A stretch of 64,000 bases of DNA from Eulemur rufifrons (lineage: Eukaryota > Chordata > Mammalia > Primates > Lemuridae): contig NC_090983.1 in NCBI RefSeq assembly GCF_041146395.1, positions 65,293,501 to 65,357,500 of the forward strand, in the 5' to 3' direction. Positions 24,398 through 36,155 of the stretch are shown here, piece after piece. The notes beneath the pieces are model-generated. The model saw only the letters and a list, made by a program, of their open reading frames with translations, was not told the DNA's origin and searched no databases. Within the stretch, counting starts at the first letter, position 1, and every line of letters starts with the position of its first letter. Made by a program: the position numbers and the translations under genes.

Positions 24398-27300
24398 GAA
24401 TTTTAATATGTGACTCAATAATTTGAGTATTGCTTTAATTTAGAGTTATTTGGTGATGTTCTCTTTGGTTATTATACTCAGTTATTACTGATATAAAAGT
24501 ACTCATAAGAACATTATTTAAATTCACTTCCATTTTTGATGACTAGTCATACTTTGCAGGACGTGTATTAGAGGATGGTTTTGTAAAATTATGCTTATAA
24601 TTTTAAAAACTAGAGACAAAAGTTTGAAGACATATTACAACAAAGTTGTGTAGCATTGAAGGATTAAAGACATTTTTAGCACACAAAAAAGCAACCTGTG
24701 GAGTTTTGCTGTAAGCAATCTTGATTTTTAATAGATTGAATTCTTTAGCATACTTATGCCTTACAATTATTTTAATTTGCTTTCTGGACTTTTCCTTAGT
24801 GATAGTAGATTTTGTTCACTGGTAGTTTAGGTTCAGGGTTCAGTATTTATATTATTTCATTCTTATGGGGGAAAGAACTCTTATTGTTTACTAATATTGA
24901 TAGATACTTGTAGTTACTATGCCTTTTTATTGACACAGTGGCATTTATTTACTGCTTTTAATCACTTTTATATGTATTGGCTAATAGAATTTGAAAAGCC
25001 CTGCTAAAAAATATTCAGCTTATAATTTAAGTCAAGAATTTAGGTATTGCAGATGTATATTAATTTTCTTTAGGCAAAATGTGCACACTGTTACCTGTCT
25101 TAGAAACTAAAATAAAATTTATGTTCATAATATTGAAACTATGTTTGAATATTAATATCCGCTAAAAAGGAATAATTGTGCTCTTCTAAAAGTATTATCA
25201 CTTTATGTTATAATTTATCATTTTGCAAATGTTTTCTCTGAGCAAAACTTAAAAGCTTTAATCAAGACAGGTTTTATCTGCTGATACATTAGGTATATTA
25301 ATGTAGGGAAAATTTACTTCTCCAGGAGTGGACCATTCTATAATAATATCCAAATAATTTTTTTAAATAGTCATAATGTTAAAAGAGCCTGTTTGACTTG
25401 TGTTGTATTTTGTTTTGTGTAAGAAGGTATCTTTCTGCTTTTTTATTAATACAGAATATGCTTTGTTTTAAATGGAATTATAGGATTCACGGAGCCATCA
25501 TCAGTCTTTGATCAAAAATCCCCTTGTAAACAGTAGCTTGAAATTTTAAGATAGTTGAAGATTAAGGGCATTGTCCTGGCAATGGAATGAAGGGTGTAAT
25601 CAAAATGTTTCCCCCTACTGTATAAAAAGATTAAAGCTACAACGTAGACATTATTAAATTGGCTCCTAACTACCCAGTGAGCTTTTAGTAACATCGTGAA
25701 TGACTTTTGCAATTGGAACAGAGAAAAAGTGAGGTATTATATCTTTAATCATTTAAAGAATGATCCTGGTTATTCTAGCCTTTTAAAAGAAGAGAAAAAT
25801 AAAGAATTGAAAACTGCTATTTTGGAGTTGCCTATAGCAGGTATTATGAAGTGTTGTCTCTGCCAACTGATAACAGTTTGCTTTGTGTGATGTTTTGTAA
25901 GGAGTAAAAATGATTAAGAAATGGCTCTTTTCCTTCAGAACCTTATACCCTAGTAATGGAATAAAAGACAGATTGTCAATAATATATCATGACTGCTCAA
26001 AGGAGGCCCCAAACATATCTGTCTGGGAGATTGAGGAATACTTCTTGGGTAATACATTTTTGAGATGGTTAGTAAAGAATAGATAAGATTATTAAGGGCA
26101 AAAGTTGAAGAGCGTGTTATGTAGGCTTGGAGGTTTTGAAGTGGAAGAAATAATGTGACCACAAATGCAGCAGTGGGAAACATTTGTTAAGTACCTATTG
26201 TGTTTCAGATTATGCTAGGTATTGAGAATACTAAGATGAATAAGATTCAGTTTTTGCCTCAAAGAGCTGAAAATCCTTGTTTAGAATTCATCCACACAGA
26301 GGTGATCGTTAAAACAGTGGAAGCACATAAAATATTGAGGGAGAAAGTATAGAGTGAAAAAAGGAGATAGCTGGACAGAATCTTTAGGAATCCTTACATT
26401 TAGGAATAAAAAAGAAAAGAAAATCCGATAAGAATAAGGAGACAGTAGTATTATTGAAAGATTTGTAGTTAAGAAGAGGATCAAGAGAGTTATATGATGT
26501 GGAGCTTAAAGATGAAAATGGGTTTTAATGAGAAAGAGGAAATCAGAAATATCAGACTTATTAATATATAGAGAGGTTAAGAATGAAAAGAGTAAAGATT
26601 AGTGGCATCTAGTGATTAGAAAAACTTTAGTGACTTTATAGACCAAGTGGAAGGGAGGCTGGGAGCTTAGCACAAATATTGAAGATTATATGCTCGGAAA
26701 TGTATGAGTCTAAAAAAAAAGATTCTGAGAAGTGGGGAGGAGGTAGACATAGCAGATATAAGACTTTTCCTTTTAAGGTTAACACAGGAGAGATGTTGAT
26801 GATATTGAGAGGGAAGGAGATAGGATAAAGGGTTGGCCTTGAGAGAGACCAGAGGTCATGCTGAGAAATAAGGGAATGGAAATGTGGAAACTGTAGTTAA
26901 AGACACCCAAGTTTGTGCCCTTTCCTTATCCTTCTACCTCACAGTTTCTTTGTGGGCTTCCTCATAAGGACACTTTGAGGATCTTCCATGGGAGATTGTT
27001 ATTGCAGTGTTGTGATGGAAACATTAACCTGAATCAGAACTTTTTCCTTATAAGCTCATACAAGACATACTTGATGAAATTTATTCAAATCTTATTTATT
27101 TAAAGTCATTAAAATCTACCTGTTTCAACAAAGAATGTAGCATTGTTTCAGTAAAGAATATAGGGTTCATATCAATCTTTGAGAGTACACTCTAACATTT
27201 TTTAGGACTACCACTTGGTTTTCAGGGAGCAAAAAACCAAAGAGGAGAGATTTAGTTGATAACTAAATGATAACAAAAAGTATACTTTATTTTTAACTTA

Positions 27301-27873
27301 CATTTTTTAATTTATTTCAAACATACGGTGTTAAAACTAATTAAATTGCATTACACAGTCAGAGCTTGTATAATATAAATAGGAGATACTAAGGAAGCTT
27401 TATTCTGATTTAAACACAGAGCACACTACTTTTCATACAGTAAATTCTTAAGATAACCTGGAGTTTAGGGTTTGATATTCTATTTTCATAGTAGCAAGCC
27501 AGTAGCAATTATTTCCTGGATGTAAACAGAAGATTTTCTAGTATTAAAAAAAAATTCTGCCAAATTCCTACAAAGTATGAAAAATAAGTTGTGTTTTTGA
27601 TCATGTGACACTCTGACCTGGGATTATAACACTTAGTATTAGATTCTCTTTAGAATAAACTGGAGGTTGAAAAGTCACACTCACTTGAATTAAATATTGT
27701 CTTACTATCAGAAAGTTAAAATTGATTTTTATATTGATAACCACCTGTGAATGCATTTATAAATATCTTAGTAAGTTTATGAATTAAATCCTTATGTTGT
27801 CTCGTGCATTGTCTTACTAGGCTAGAATATAATCCCTTTTTGGTATCAAGATACTCTCCTCACCTAAGAAGTA

Positions 27874-28203
27874 CAGTCATGCACCGCATGATGATGTTTC
27901 CGTCATGACAGACACATATAACGGTGGTTCCATAAGATTATAATACTGTATTTTTACTCTACCTTTCCTATGTTTAAATATGTTTAGATACACAAATACC
28001 ATGTGTTATAGTTGCCTACATGTAATATTCAGTACAGTAACATGCTGTACAAGTTTGTAGTCTAGCAGCAATAGGCTACAAGATAGGTGTGTAGTAGGCT
28101 ATCTCTAGGTTTATGTAAATACGCTCTATAATGTTTGCACAACAACAAAATAACCTAACAACTCAATTCTTAAAACTTATCCCCATTAAACAGTGCATGA
28201 CTG
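27874..28203 (+). mobile_element. Tigger-family MITE (MER44/Tigger7-like), with TA duplication
   Basis: Left terminus cagtcatgcaccgcatgatg and right terminus cagtgcatgactg are inverted. TA flanks both ends (27872-27873 and 28204-28205). The interior contains 'ggtggttccataagattata' and 'aggctacaagataggtgtgt', typical of this family. About 330 bp, apparently complete, non-coding. Confidence 0.85.
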
Positions 28204-28693
28204 TATTAGAGAACAGAATTTCAGTTCTGGCACAGGGAAACTGGGATCTCTTTGCCTAGAGTGTATGATAATTTGAGTAATGACTTGGTGATAGATTGTG
28301 GACTTATTTCAATATTTCAATGGTTTCAACCTTAGATTAATAAGTTAAAAAATCTTGATAATATATTAATGTACATGTATTAACAGAAAATTGACCTCTC
28401 TTTCTCAGGTCAAACTATTTTAATTAGTGAGAATTATTTACTGAAAACATTAGTTTTCAAATTCAAAGTAAATAAAGTTATACCATTCATTTTAATTATT
28501 TTTTAGAGTACTTTCATATTTCTAGAAATATCTTATTCTATAGGGTTTGAAGAGTAGAAAATGCAGCAGAAAAAACACAAAATAAAAATTCAGTAGGTAA
28601 GAAATTATTATAAGTTTTAACTGTGAACGCTGAAATCAGATAAATCTCTCTGTTTTTATAGTACAACTTTAAGTGTGTTTTTTTCCCTCCCAG

Positions 28694-28882
28694 GACATTT
28701 ATTCAGAGCAGCTGGGGATCAACCGTTTAACCTGTCCACAGTGTCGAGTGCCTTCCCAATGGTCAGCCACCCAGTCTTTGGTCTACATTCAGCCAGCTCA
28801 GGGCATTCAGAATTTGGTGGTTTGGGGACACTTGGTACACCCACAGCCTTAGCCGCACATCCCCAACTAGCATCTTTTCCAG
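28694..28882 (+). CDS. BAZ2B: BAZ2B coding exon 2, residues 49-111 plus first base of codon 112
   Basis: Acceptor ccctcccag before 28694 and donor CAG|gtaaac at 28883. The 189 nt keep phase 1 at both ends, so skipping this exon would not shift the frame. The peptide starts GHLFRAAGDQPFNLS and is rich in Gly, Ser, His and Pro (FPMVSHPVFGLHSASSGHSE and so on), ending FPG. It is disordered-looking N-terminal BAZ2B sequence with no named domain. The exon is clearly more GC-rich than the surrounding intron. A frame on the opposite strand is open across it, but this is only a shadow. Confidence 0.95.
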
Positions 28883-29149
28883 GTAAACATCTGATACAAA
28901 CAGTGTTCAAGGAAAGGAGGAAAGCTTGAAACTATTCAAGCAGTAAATTGTTTATTAAATTGAACAAAAAAGAATAGTCTAATACCTGTTGTATTAAAAC
29001 TCTTGTGCAAGAATTGGCTTAATTCTATTTATCATTTGAAAAAAAAAGAAACACTGTGTTAGGTGGCAGAGCAATTAATTAGGTATTCAGATATTTAGAG
29101 AAATAGGCATCTATCATGAAAGGGAATAATTCAGCCAAGTTTTTTTCAT

Positions 29150-29420
29150 GCTTTTTATTGATGTATAATACACAAAAAAAGGGTACGTATTGTTAAGTAT
29201 AAACTATGATGAATTTTTCTCAGCTTTATTTGGTTTTTTAAAAAATTGTTTAACTTACAGTGTGAAACTAAAGTCCAACTTTTTGTTTTTTATTTTTTAA
29301 ATTTCATTTTAATAGATTTAGCAGGTACAAATGGTTTTTTGTTACACGGATGAATTATATAGTGGAAAAATCTAGACTTTTAGTGTACCCATCACCTGAA
29401 TAACAGAATAAAGATTGCTA
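29150..29420 (-). mobile_element. Old LINE-derived sequence, antisense
   Basis: 'gctttttattgatgtataat' and then 'agatttagcaggtacaaatg', 'gttacacggatgaattatat' and 'ttagtgtacccatcacctga' resemble L1 segments read in reverse. Two pieces may be joined here. Confidence 0.6.
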
Positions 29421-29754
29421 CACTTTTATTTTGGGTTTTCACTTCACTTTGTAAAAAAGATGAGCTTGACTCCTAAGTTTCTGTATTTTTCTATATTTGA
29501 TCAAAACAACCATAGAGTTGCGCCACTTATGTGGCAAGAAGACCACTATTATCCAAAATTCTAGAGATTATAAGGATTCAGAAAGACTCCAATTAAAGCT
29601 TGATTTAGACAAAAACACTTTAATTTGTCTTGATATATTATCTTGAAAGTCTAAATTTGAATGTGTTTCCCAGTGATTAATTTTACTTTACTAAAATTAA
29701 TAAGGGATGCATGTTTTAGTGCACATAAAGTAGTTTAAAACATTGAAACATAAT

Positions 29755-30000
29755 TCTAGAAATAAATGGATCTGAATTTAAATCTGGCTTTGCTGCTTTG
29801 TAGCTATGTGACCTTGCACAAATTATCTGACCCCTCAGCTTTAGTTTTCTCTTCTGAAAAACAAGGATAACAATAATAGTACCTGCCTCATAGGATTCTT
29901 GTGAAGATTAAAGAAGATAAGTCATATTTAATGCTGAATACAGTGTCTGACACACATATTTAGTCTGTAATTGGTAACTATCGTTACTATTTTCTTTTGC
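29755..30000 (+). mobile_element. MIR SINE
   Basis: 'ctgctttgtagctatgtgac', 'cttgcacaaattatctgacc', 'gtacctgcctcataggattc' and 'cttgtgaagattaaagaaga' appear in the order expected for MIR. Confidence 0.88.
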
Positions 30001-32158
30001 CCACTTTAATGGTTAACAGATTGGCAAGTGCTTCTTTAAAAGGAAACAAGTTACCTTGTTTAAACTATCTGTAGAAAAGATAGATGGTTAAATGTATATT
30101 TCAAGTACTATTTCTTGAGTCAAATTATTCCTTTGAGTTGTCCAGGAGAGAGGATGCAGGGGAAGAATAATGTGAGTAGACATTAAATTAAATCTTAACA
30201 TTTCCTTTAAAAATATTAATAGGAACTTACTTATTTTCTAGCATGGTTACTTAGCAAGATAAGCATTCAATAGATATTTACTGAAATATAAAATTGCTGA
30301 ATAAAAATCAAAATAGATAATATTGTTACTGGTATCTTAATTTTTTTATTGTTCTATTTTAGTTTATTAAACTTGCTTTTGAACATTTCAAAACCATAAT
30401 GTAATTACTATATTATTAAAATGAAATATTTCTTGCTGGAATGATGGTTAACAAGTATTAAAAATTACTCATCTGGATTTCAATAATGTTGATTCTGCCA
30501 CTTTATAGAAAAAAATTTAATAATTTCTCCAGCCTACATAAGTTATTTACTTAATTCATTTAATGTACAGAGTTCTTGAAGCATCTACTATGTTCTGTGC
30601 ACTAAGCCAGTTACTAAAGGAATATGTTAACGTGGTATATTTTATGTTTCTTATAGTTTTTAGGAGTTGATTAAACATGCAATTTTAAGACAGAGTGTTT
30701 AATGATAAAAGTATGCCTATGTGAGCATAATTTTTTGCCAAATGGGCAGAGACTGTGCCTGGTTTTCAAGGACTCGTTTTGCTTAAGTTATAGATTTGGT
30801 ACAATAACTGAAGTATAAATTCTCTATCATTGGCTTTATTCAGAAGGGTAACCAAATTGCCAAACTTTTAAAATCACCCAATAAATAAATGGGAACACAC
30901 AGGGAAAACATTACTAGGAATTTTAAATGAGGAATAATTTGTTTTTAAATTTTATATATTTCTAAACTATTCTGGATTTCTGGTTAAATCAATACATGTA
31001 AAATTATTTGATGTACATTAGTATATAATATTATTAAAAAATTATTTCTATTTTATACTGAAATAGTATTTCATGATAATTTCTTTTAAAATATTTATAA
31101 TTTTTAGTTTTTATATTTAATATATTACCATGAATTTTTGTGAAATATCTGGCTTTATAAAATAGGAAAGATTTTAAAATTCTGCAAAATCTTCCAGGTT
31201 TAAATTGAGAACCAGGATATCCTCTAAAATATTAGAATCTTTTGGTTGCATATGATTAATGTTGCTACTATGCTGTTACTTCTTTTGAATATACTTAGAA
31301 ATTCATCATGTTCTGATTTATGTACTCTTATTTTGTATTTTTCCTTTTATCAATAAGCTAGTTTATGAGTGAATAAATTTTCTAAAACTTTACTTTCCTA
31401 AATCTGGAAGATAATTAAACTTGTCACTTAATAAAAATTGTATTATCTCCTATGAAATAATATCAGACATTTGTAAAGTGTATATTCAGAAGCTGTACCA
31501 TTTTCATATTTTTATTTAATTAATCTTATTCATTTGTTTTGTATTTTCCTCTGTGGTGTCAGTTTATTTATAACACACATTTTCCCATTGTTTTCTGTAA
31601 TCCCTACTGTGTGCTTATTTATCATTGACATTCTGAAGTACATTTTTATGTTTTTTCTGAGTTTATGTCTAAAATATTTGAATCCTACTGCACTTTGATT
31701 ACCTTACTGATTTGTTGGTTGTTTACAAAGTCTATACATTCAACTTTAATGCTTTAACTATAGACTCTGTCTTAAATAATATAAATATCTCCAGGAATCC
31801 TCAGTCCCTTTTTATTAGCTAGGTGGAACCTAGTTTTCAAACCTATAAATAACAATAGACTCTGACTGTGCTGATACAAACCAAAAATACACACTTTTTT
31901 CCCCTATCTAAATGTATGTTTTTCATCTAAACAGTGAATAAATGATTAATGCTTTTGTGTAGTTAGTCTTGGTTCAGTTCCCATCATTCAGGCACAGCTG
32001 AATATACATTGGTGTCGTTTCACTAGCATTGCCTTCCTGCAGTGCAGAAGAATAGCTTTTGCAGTTTTCTGCTTATACTGTTTTTTAGACCATTGAGAAT
32101 AGCAGTTACAATGAACATTTCACCTTTTTTATAACCAGATTTTGCCATTAGATAATGA

Positions 32159-32453
<295 letters not shown>

Positions 32454-33605
32454 ACATTCTATTTTTAATGAAAGGGTATTTCTGGAAAAGCTTTAAAGAT
32501 CATATAATGCAATACACTGACAATTTTGAGTTTTTCCCATACTACACTGTTGTGGTTTTTTCCTCTAATTTTCTTGTGGTTGTTACAATCAATGAAAACT
32601 ATACTGTATCTTTTGGAAGACTGGCCTGAAAGATAATAACTGATTAGGTATTCTACTGGCTATTTAGTTGGAGAAAATTGTTTTCAGTATTTTAGAGGGG
32701 GTAAAACAAGAATATTTCATTCTTCCTTGAAAAACGTATTCTATAAAACTTGGCTTATTGCCTTTTCTAAAAATTTTAACCGAGAGCCACTGTTTGAGTA
32801 TCTAAATTGTATTCAATGATTTTCTACCATTTAGCCATTTTATGTCAATAAAACAATCGTCTGTAATTTATGAGCAGAAGTATAAATAAAATTCAAGCTT
32901 TCTTCAGTAACTTACAGGGGAGAAGCTTTATAAATATTTTATGCTTTAATATAAAATCACTTGTTTTTGAAATTCTTTGAGAACTTCTTTCTTAAACCAA
33001 AACAAAGGCTTACTGATTTTGCTATATTTATGTTTTTGTTTGACCATAGAATTTTCTTTCATGAATGCATTTGAGGCATAATGGATTATAGTAGTCTTGT
33101 ATTATTATTTAGACCACTTGATTTATCAGAGCCAGATTTATGTTGCATGTAATTTGAGGAAATTCTTAACGTGAGTTATTGTAGGTATAATCTTAAATTC
33201 TAAAATTTTAAAACAGATTAGTATAGTCTTAGGTATTGTCTTTACTAATTTAGAAAAGATATAGTTTAAGTCAATTAAAAAGTCAAGTAGTTCTTTCATA
33301 TTCTAAGTTTTTAGTGTTAGTTTTGAAACTATGGACTACCTTTGTCCTTTATAAGCTTGAACTCTAGAAAGCTGCTATGTGAAGATTCTTGGATATTGGC
33401 CTAACGAGAAGAGTAGTGAGTGTACAAGTTCTAATCAGCTGTTTATAATTAGAAAGATTATCAGAACTATATGTAATTTAGCAATTCTGTTCCAAGATGA
33501 AACTTGAAATATTTTTGAAAGGGAATAAAATATAGAAAGCAATTGTCACATTAACTGAAAAGTTAATTCAAATATTTTTGTTTGATGGGTTTGTTTGGTT
33601 TTGAG

Positions 33606-33773
33606 GTGCAGAATGGTGGCGAACAGCAGATGTTCATACTCGAACAGGGGCAACCTTCTTTTCACCATTACTGGGAATTCCACCACTGTTTGCTCCTCCA
33701 GCCCAGAATCATGATTCTTCTTCATTCCATTCAAGGACTTCAGGAAAAAGTAATCGAAATGGTCCTGAAAAAG
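33606..33773 (+). CDS. BAZ2B: BAZ2B coding exon 3, residues 112-167 plus first base of codon 168
   Basis: 168 nt, phase 1 on both sides, so it is frame-neutral if skipped. It encodes GAEWWRTADVHTRTG, then FFSPLLGIPPLFAPPAQN and a Ser/His/Asn-rich tail ending GPEKG. This tryptophan-containing motif (AEWWRT) is the most distinctive patch of the N-terminal region. The acceptor used for the family sequence is ttttgag|GTGCAG, a weak GAG site. A stronger CAG lies exactly 6 nt downstream (exon start at 33612) and would stay in frame, changing FPGAEWW to FPEWW. I chose 33606 because it restores the Gly-Ala pair I recall from the family. Donor AAAG|gtatcc. Confidence 0.93.
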
Positions 33774-34663
33774 GTATCCGTGTTAACATAAATGAAGTAC
33801 TATACATCTTCCATTCCAATACCATTTTCAAAGAGTTAGGTTTAATAACGTTTTTATGGCATTTTGCTAGACCCTTTCACATTGTCATGCTTAATCCTTA
33901 TAATAATTCTTTGAGATTAGAAGTATTTTAATTTTGCAGCCAAAGGTTAAGTAAGTTGTTCAAGAAAATACTCCTTACATATGGCTGTGATATAGTCAAG
34001 ATTTTAACCCAATTCTACTATATCTCATACCGCCCTATATGAAATCCAATATTGTATGTTACTTCTGCAATTAAGGATTAACTTCATTAAAACTAATATC
34101 CTAGTACTCTATTTTTCTTTTAAATGGTGATTAATATGTCTGCAACTTATAACTATCATTAGACTATAATTTGAAAAATAACATTTTAGATGGTTTATTA
34201 TCTTTTCACTGGAGTGTTTTGGGGAGTTTGCTCTAAAAGGGGAACATTTGTATTTAATAATCTTTCTAGACATGTTTTTTGAAATTCATGTAACATGATG
34301 TTAACCATTTTAAAGTGAACAATTGAGCGCTATTTAATGCATTCACGGTGTTATGCAACCACCACCTCTGCCTTGTTCCCAAACATTTTCATCACCCCAA
34401 AAGGAAACCTTGTATCCATTAACAGTTGCTCCCCTGTACCCTCTCCCGCAGCCCCTGGCAACTACCAGTTTGTACTCTGTCTCTATAGATTTACCTGCTG
34501 TGAATATTTAATCGTAATATACATGACGTTTTATGTGTGGCTTCTTTCATTTGTCATGTTTTTAATTTCGTCCATATTGTGTATATATATGTATTGGTAC
34601 TTCATTCCTTTTTATGGCTAAATAACATTCCATTGTGGAAACATGTTTATTTTTACTTTCAAG
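33774..34663 (+). other. BAZ2B: BAZ2B intron between coding exons 3 and 4 (890 bp)
   Basis: A short intron. Its second half (about 34270-34640) is antisense L1M 3' sequence ending about 25 bp from the acceptor of exon 4. The first half is unique AT-rich sequence. Confidence 0.85.
34270..34640 (-). mobile_element. L1M 3' region, antisense, next to exon 4
   Basis: 'tgttaaccattttaaagtga', 'ggtgttatgcaaccaccacc', 'cattttcatcaccccaaaag' and 'atggctaaataacattccat' are a well-known ancient L1 segment on the minus strand. It ends about 25 bp before the exon 4 acceptor at 34663. Confidence 0.85.
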
Positions 34664-34857
34664 GTGTAAATGGGTCAATAAATGGAAACAGTACATCATC
34701 TGTAATTGGTATCAACACATCTGTACTCTCCACTACTGCTTCAAGTTCCATGGGACAAATTAAAAGTACAAGCTCGGGTGGAGGAAATAGAAAATGTAAC
34801 CAGGAGCAAAGCAAAAACCAGCCTTTGGATGCTAGAGCTGACAAAATCAAAGATAAG
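34664..34857 (+). CDS. BAZ2B: BAZ2B coding exon 4, residues 168-232
   Basis: Acceptor actttcaag, donor AAG|gtaagt (near-consensus). 194 nt bring the frame to phase 0. The peptide GVNGSINGNSTSSVIGINTS continues into a Ser/Thr-rich run, a glycine triplet and a Lys/Asp/Gln-rich end (QPLDARADKIKDK). It has the low-complexity, poorly structured character of the N-terminal third of BAZ2B. The frame is open upstream of the exon for 126 nt through old antisense L1 sequence, which ends about 25 nt before the acceptor. Confidence 0.96.
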
Positions 34858-35045
34858 GTAAGTTATTCTTTAAAGAATCAATGTATAACAGATCTATATA
34901 TGAGATAAGCATTCTAAAGTTCAAATCACCAGAATCTATGGATTAATTTTTTATGAATTAACAACTCTTATTTTTGCAGTTATGTATTTTATGGTGTGGT
35001 ACTAATATATCTTAAAAAATTAAAACTGTCAGCACCAGTATTAAT

Positions 35046-35258
35046 AGAAATAGTAATAATAGATAAAATTTATTAAGAACTGACCTTATCATTTGTATTC
35101 TAATTGCTTTGCATGTAATATCTTTCAATCCTCCCTATACCCCAAATGAGGTAGCTACTATTACTACCAATGGGGAAACAAAGCACCAAAATAATTAGCC
35201 AGTAAGTGGCTGAACCAGGATTTGAAGCCAAGCAGGTTGACTCCAGAATCTGTGCTTT
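35046..35258 (+). mobile_element. MIR SINE (MIRb-like)
   Basis: 'attgctttgcatgtaatatc', 'ccccaaatgaggtagctact', 'gccagtaagtggctgaacca' and 'ggatttgaagccaagcaggt' follow the MIRb order over about 210 bp. Confidence 0.88.
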
Positions 35259-35261
35259 AGA

Positions 35262-35400
35262 AAAAAAATAACAAGGCTTTTATTATGGAACATTTCAAAT
35301 ATACTAATACAAAGTAGACAGAATAATCCTTTGTACCCACTATTCAGCTTCAACAGTTATCACATCATGGCCAATTTTATTTCACCTATGTCTCCAACTC
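35262..35400 (-). mobile_element. Old L1 fragment, antisense (left part, split by LTR insertion)
   Basis: 'ctttgtacccactattcagc', 'ttcaacagttatcacatcat' and 'ggccaattttatttcaccta' are L1 3' sequence on the minus strand. The expected continuation is found at 37235-37330, so the two pieces are one element separated by an insertion of about 1.8 kb. Confidence 0.75.
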
Positions 35401-36133
35401 TGCAAGTTATCAATTTATTGCCTCTCAGCTCTAAATTCACTTTTTTCTCCTTTGCCAGTTGGTACAGTGTTAGGCCTTGTCAATACAGAGTCCTGTAAGA
35501 CAATGGGACTTCTGTTCCTGGTTCTAGTGTTTTCTTCTTTCTCTTATGCTGTGGCTGCCAGGGGATGGCTTCCTTGCCAGCTAAAGGCTTCTCTGCATGT
35601 GGTCCAGGAGACCCATTGGTGGTCAGGAGACCCAGTGGTGCATACCATCCTAGTGAGTTTCATTGGCATCGCAATGCCAGGCAGCTTACTATCAGGTTTT
35701 GCTGGGAAGCCAGTGGGTAGCTTTCTACCCATTTAACTGGTACCCCTGGTGGCAGGTTCCCAGCCACGTTTTTCTGGCACCCCAGCAGGCAGTGTTTCCT
35801 GTGTGCCAGCCTTGACCTGTGATACTTCCTTGAGCTTCTCCGCCATCCAGTGGGCAAAAGCCTTATCCTCTCCAGTTAAGTCTGAAGCTCAGCCTTGGCT
35901 GAATGGGGTGTTGGCGAAAAGAAGCTCTCTTCCAAGGTTGTCTTTATTTCATTATTCTACCTCAGTCCTACAGAAAGTGGCTATTCCTTTTATCCGCTAT
36001 TATATTCTTTAGAGGTCTCTTTATCCCTGTTAGTAGTTAATCTGCAATTACTAGTTAATAACTCTTTATGTAAATTTTCTTGTTCAGATTGCTAATGCGG
36101 TTTCTGCTTTCTAGCTAGATCTTGTCTATTCTA
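35401..36133 (+). mobile_element. ERV-L-type LTR (MER21-like), + orientation
   Basis: A GC-richer block with 'cagtgggcaaaagccttatc', 'tctgaagctcagccttggct', 'attctacctcagtcctacag' and 'tagtagttaatctgcaatta', a pattern I associate with ERV-L class LTRs. It starts with TG. Immediately after it, at 36138, is tggtaccaggagt, which resembles the 3' end complement of a leucine tRNA, as expected for an ERV-L primer-binding site. Boundaries are approximate. A 94-residue open frame inside it is not a viral protein. Confidence 0.65.
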
Positions 36134-36137
36134 GAAT

Positions 36138-36155
36138 TGGTACCAGGAGTAGAGT
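36138..36155 (+). other. Primer-binding site-like sequence (leucine tRNA type)
   Basis: tggtaccaggagtagagt lies just after the LTR end and matches the complement of a leucine-tRNA 3' end in most positions. It marks the LTR as a 5' LTR rather than a solo LTR. Confidence 0.55.

Larger units (their letters stand above)
16437..28693 (+). other. BAZ2B: BAZ2B intron between coding exons 1 and 2 (12257 bp)
   Basis: Donor gtgaat, acceptor ccctcccag. It contains six Alu copies or pieces, one L1 3' end, one antisense L1M with a MaLR LTR next to it, a MIR near 20870 and a Tigger-type element at 27874. The segments 16440-19140, 19430-20860 and 24400-27870 are AT-rich with no gene that I can support. A purine run of (GGGA)n type lies at 20527-20550. 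Confidence 0.85.

Noticed and set aside
34337..34621. 94-residue hydrophobic frame just before exon 4
   Set aside because: Falls wholly in the antisense L1M fragment and no transcript logic supports it.
35452..35736. 94-residue frame with a hydrophobic, signal-peptide-like start
   Set aside because: It lies inside the LTR-like block, where higher GC removes stop codons, and shadow frames are open on the other strand too. Not a gene.
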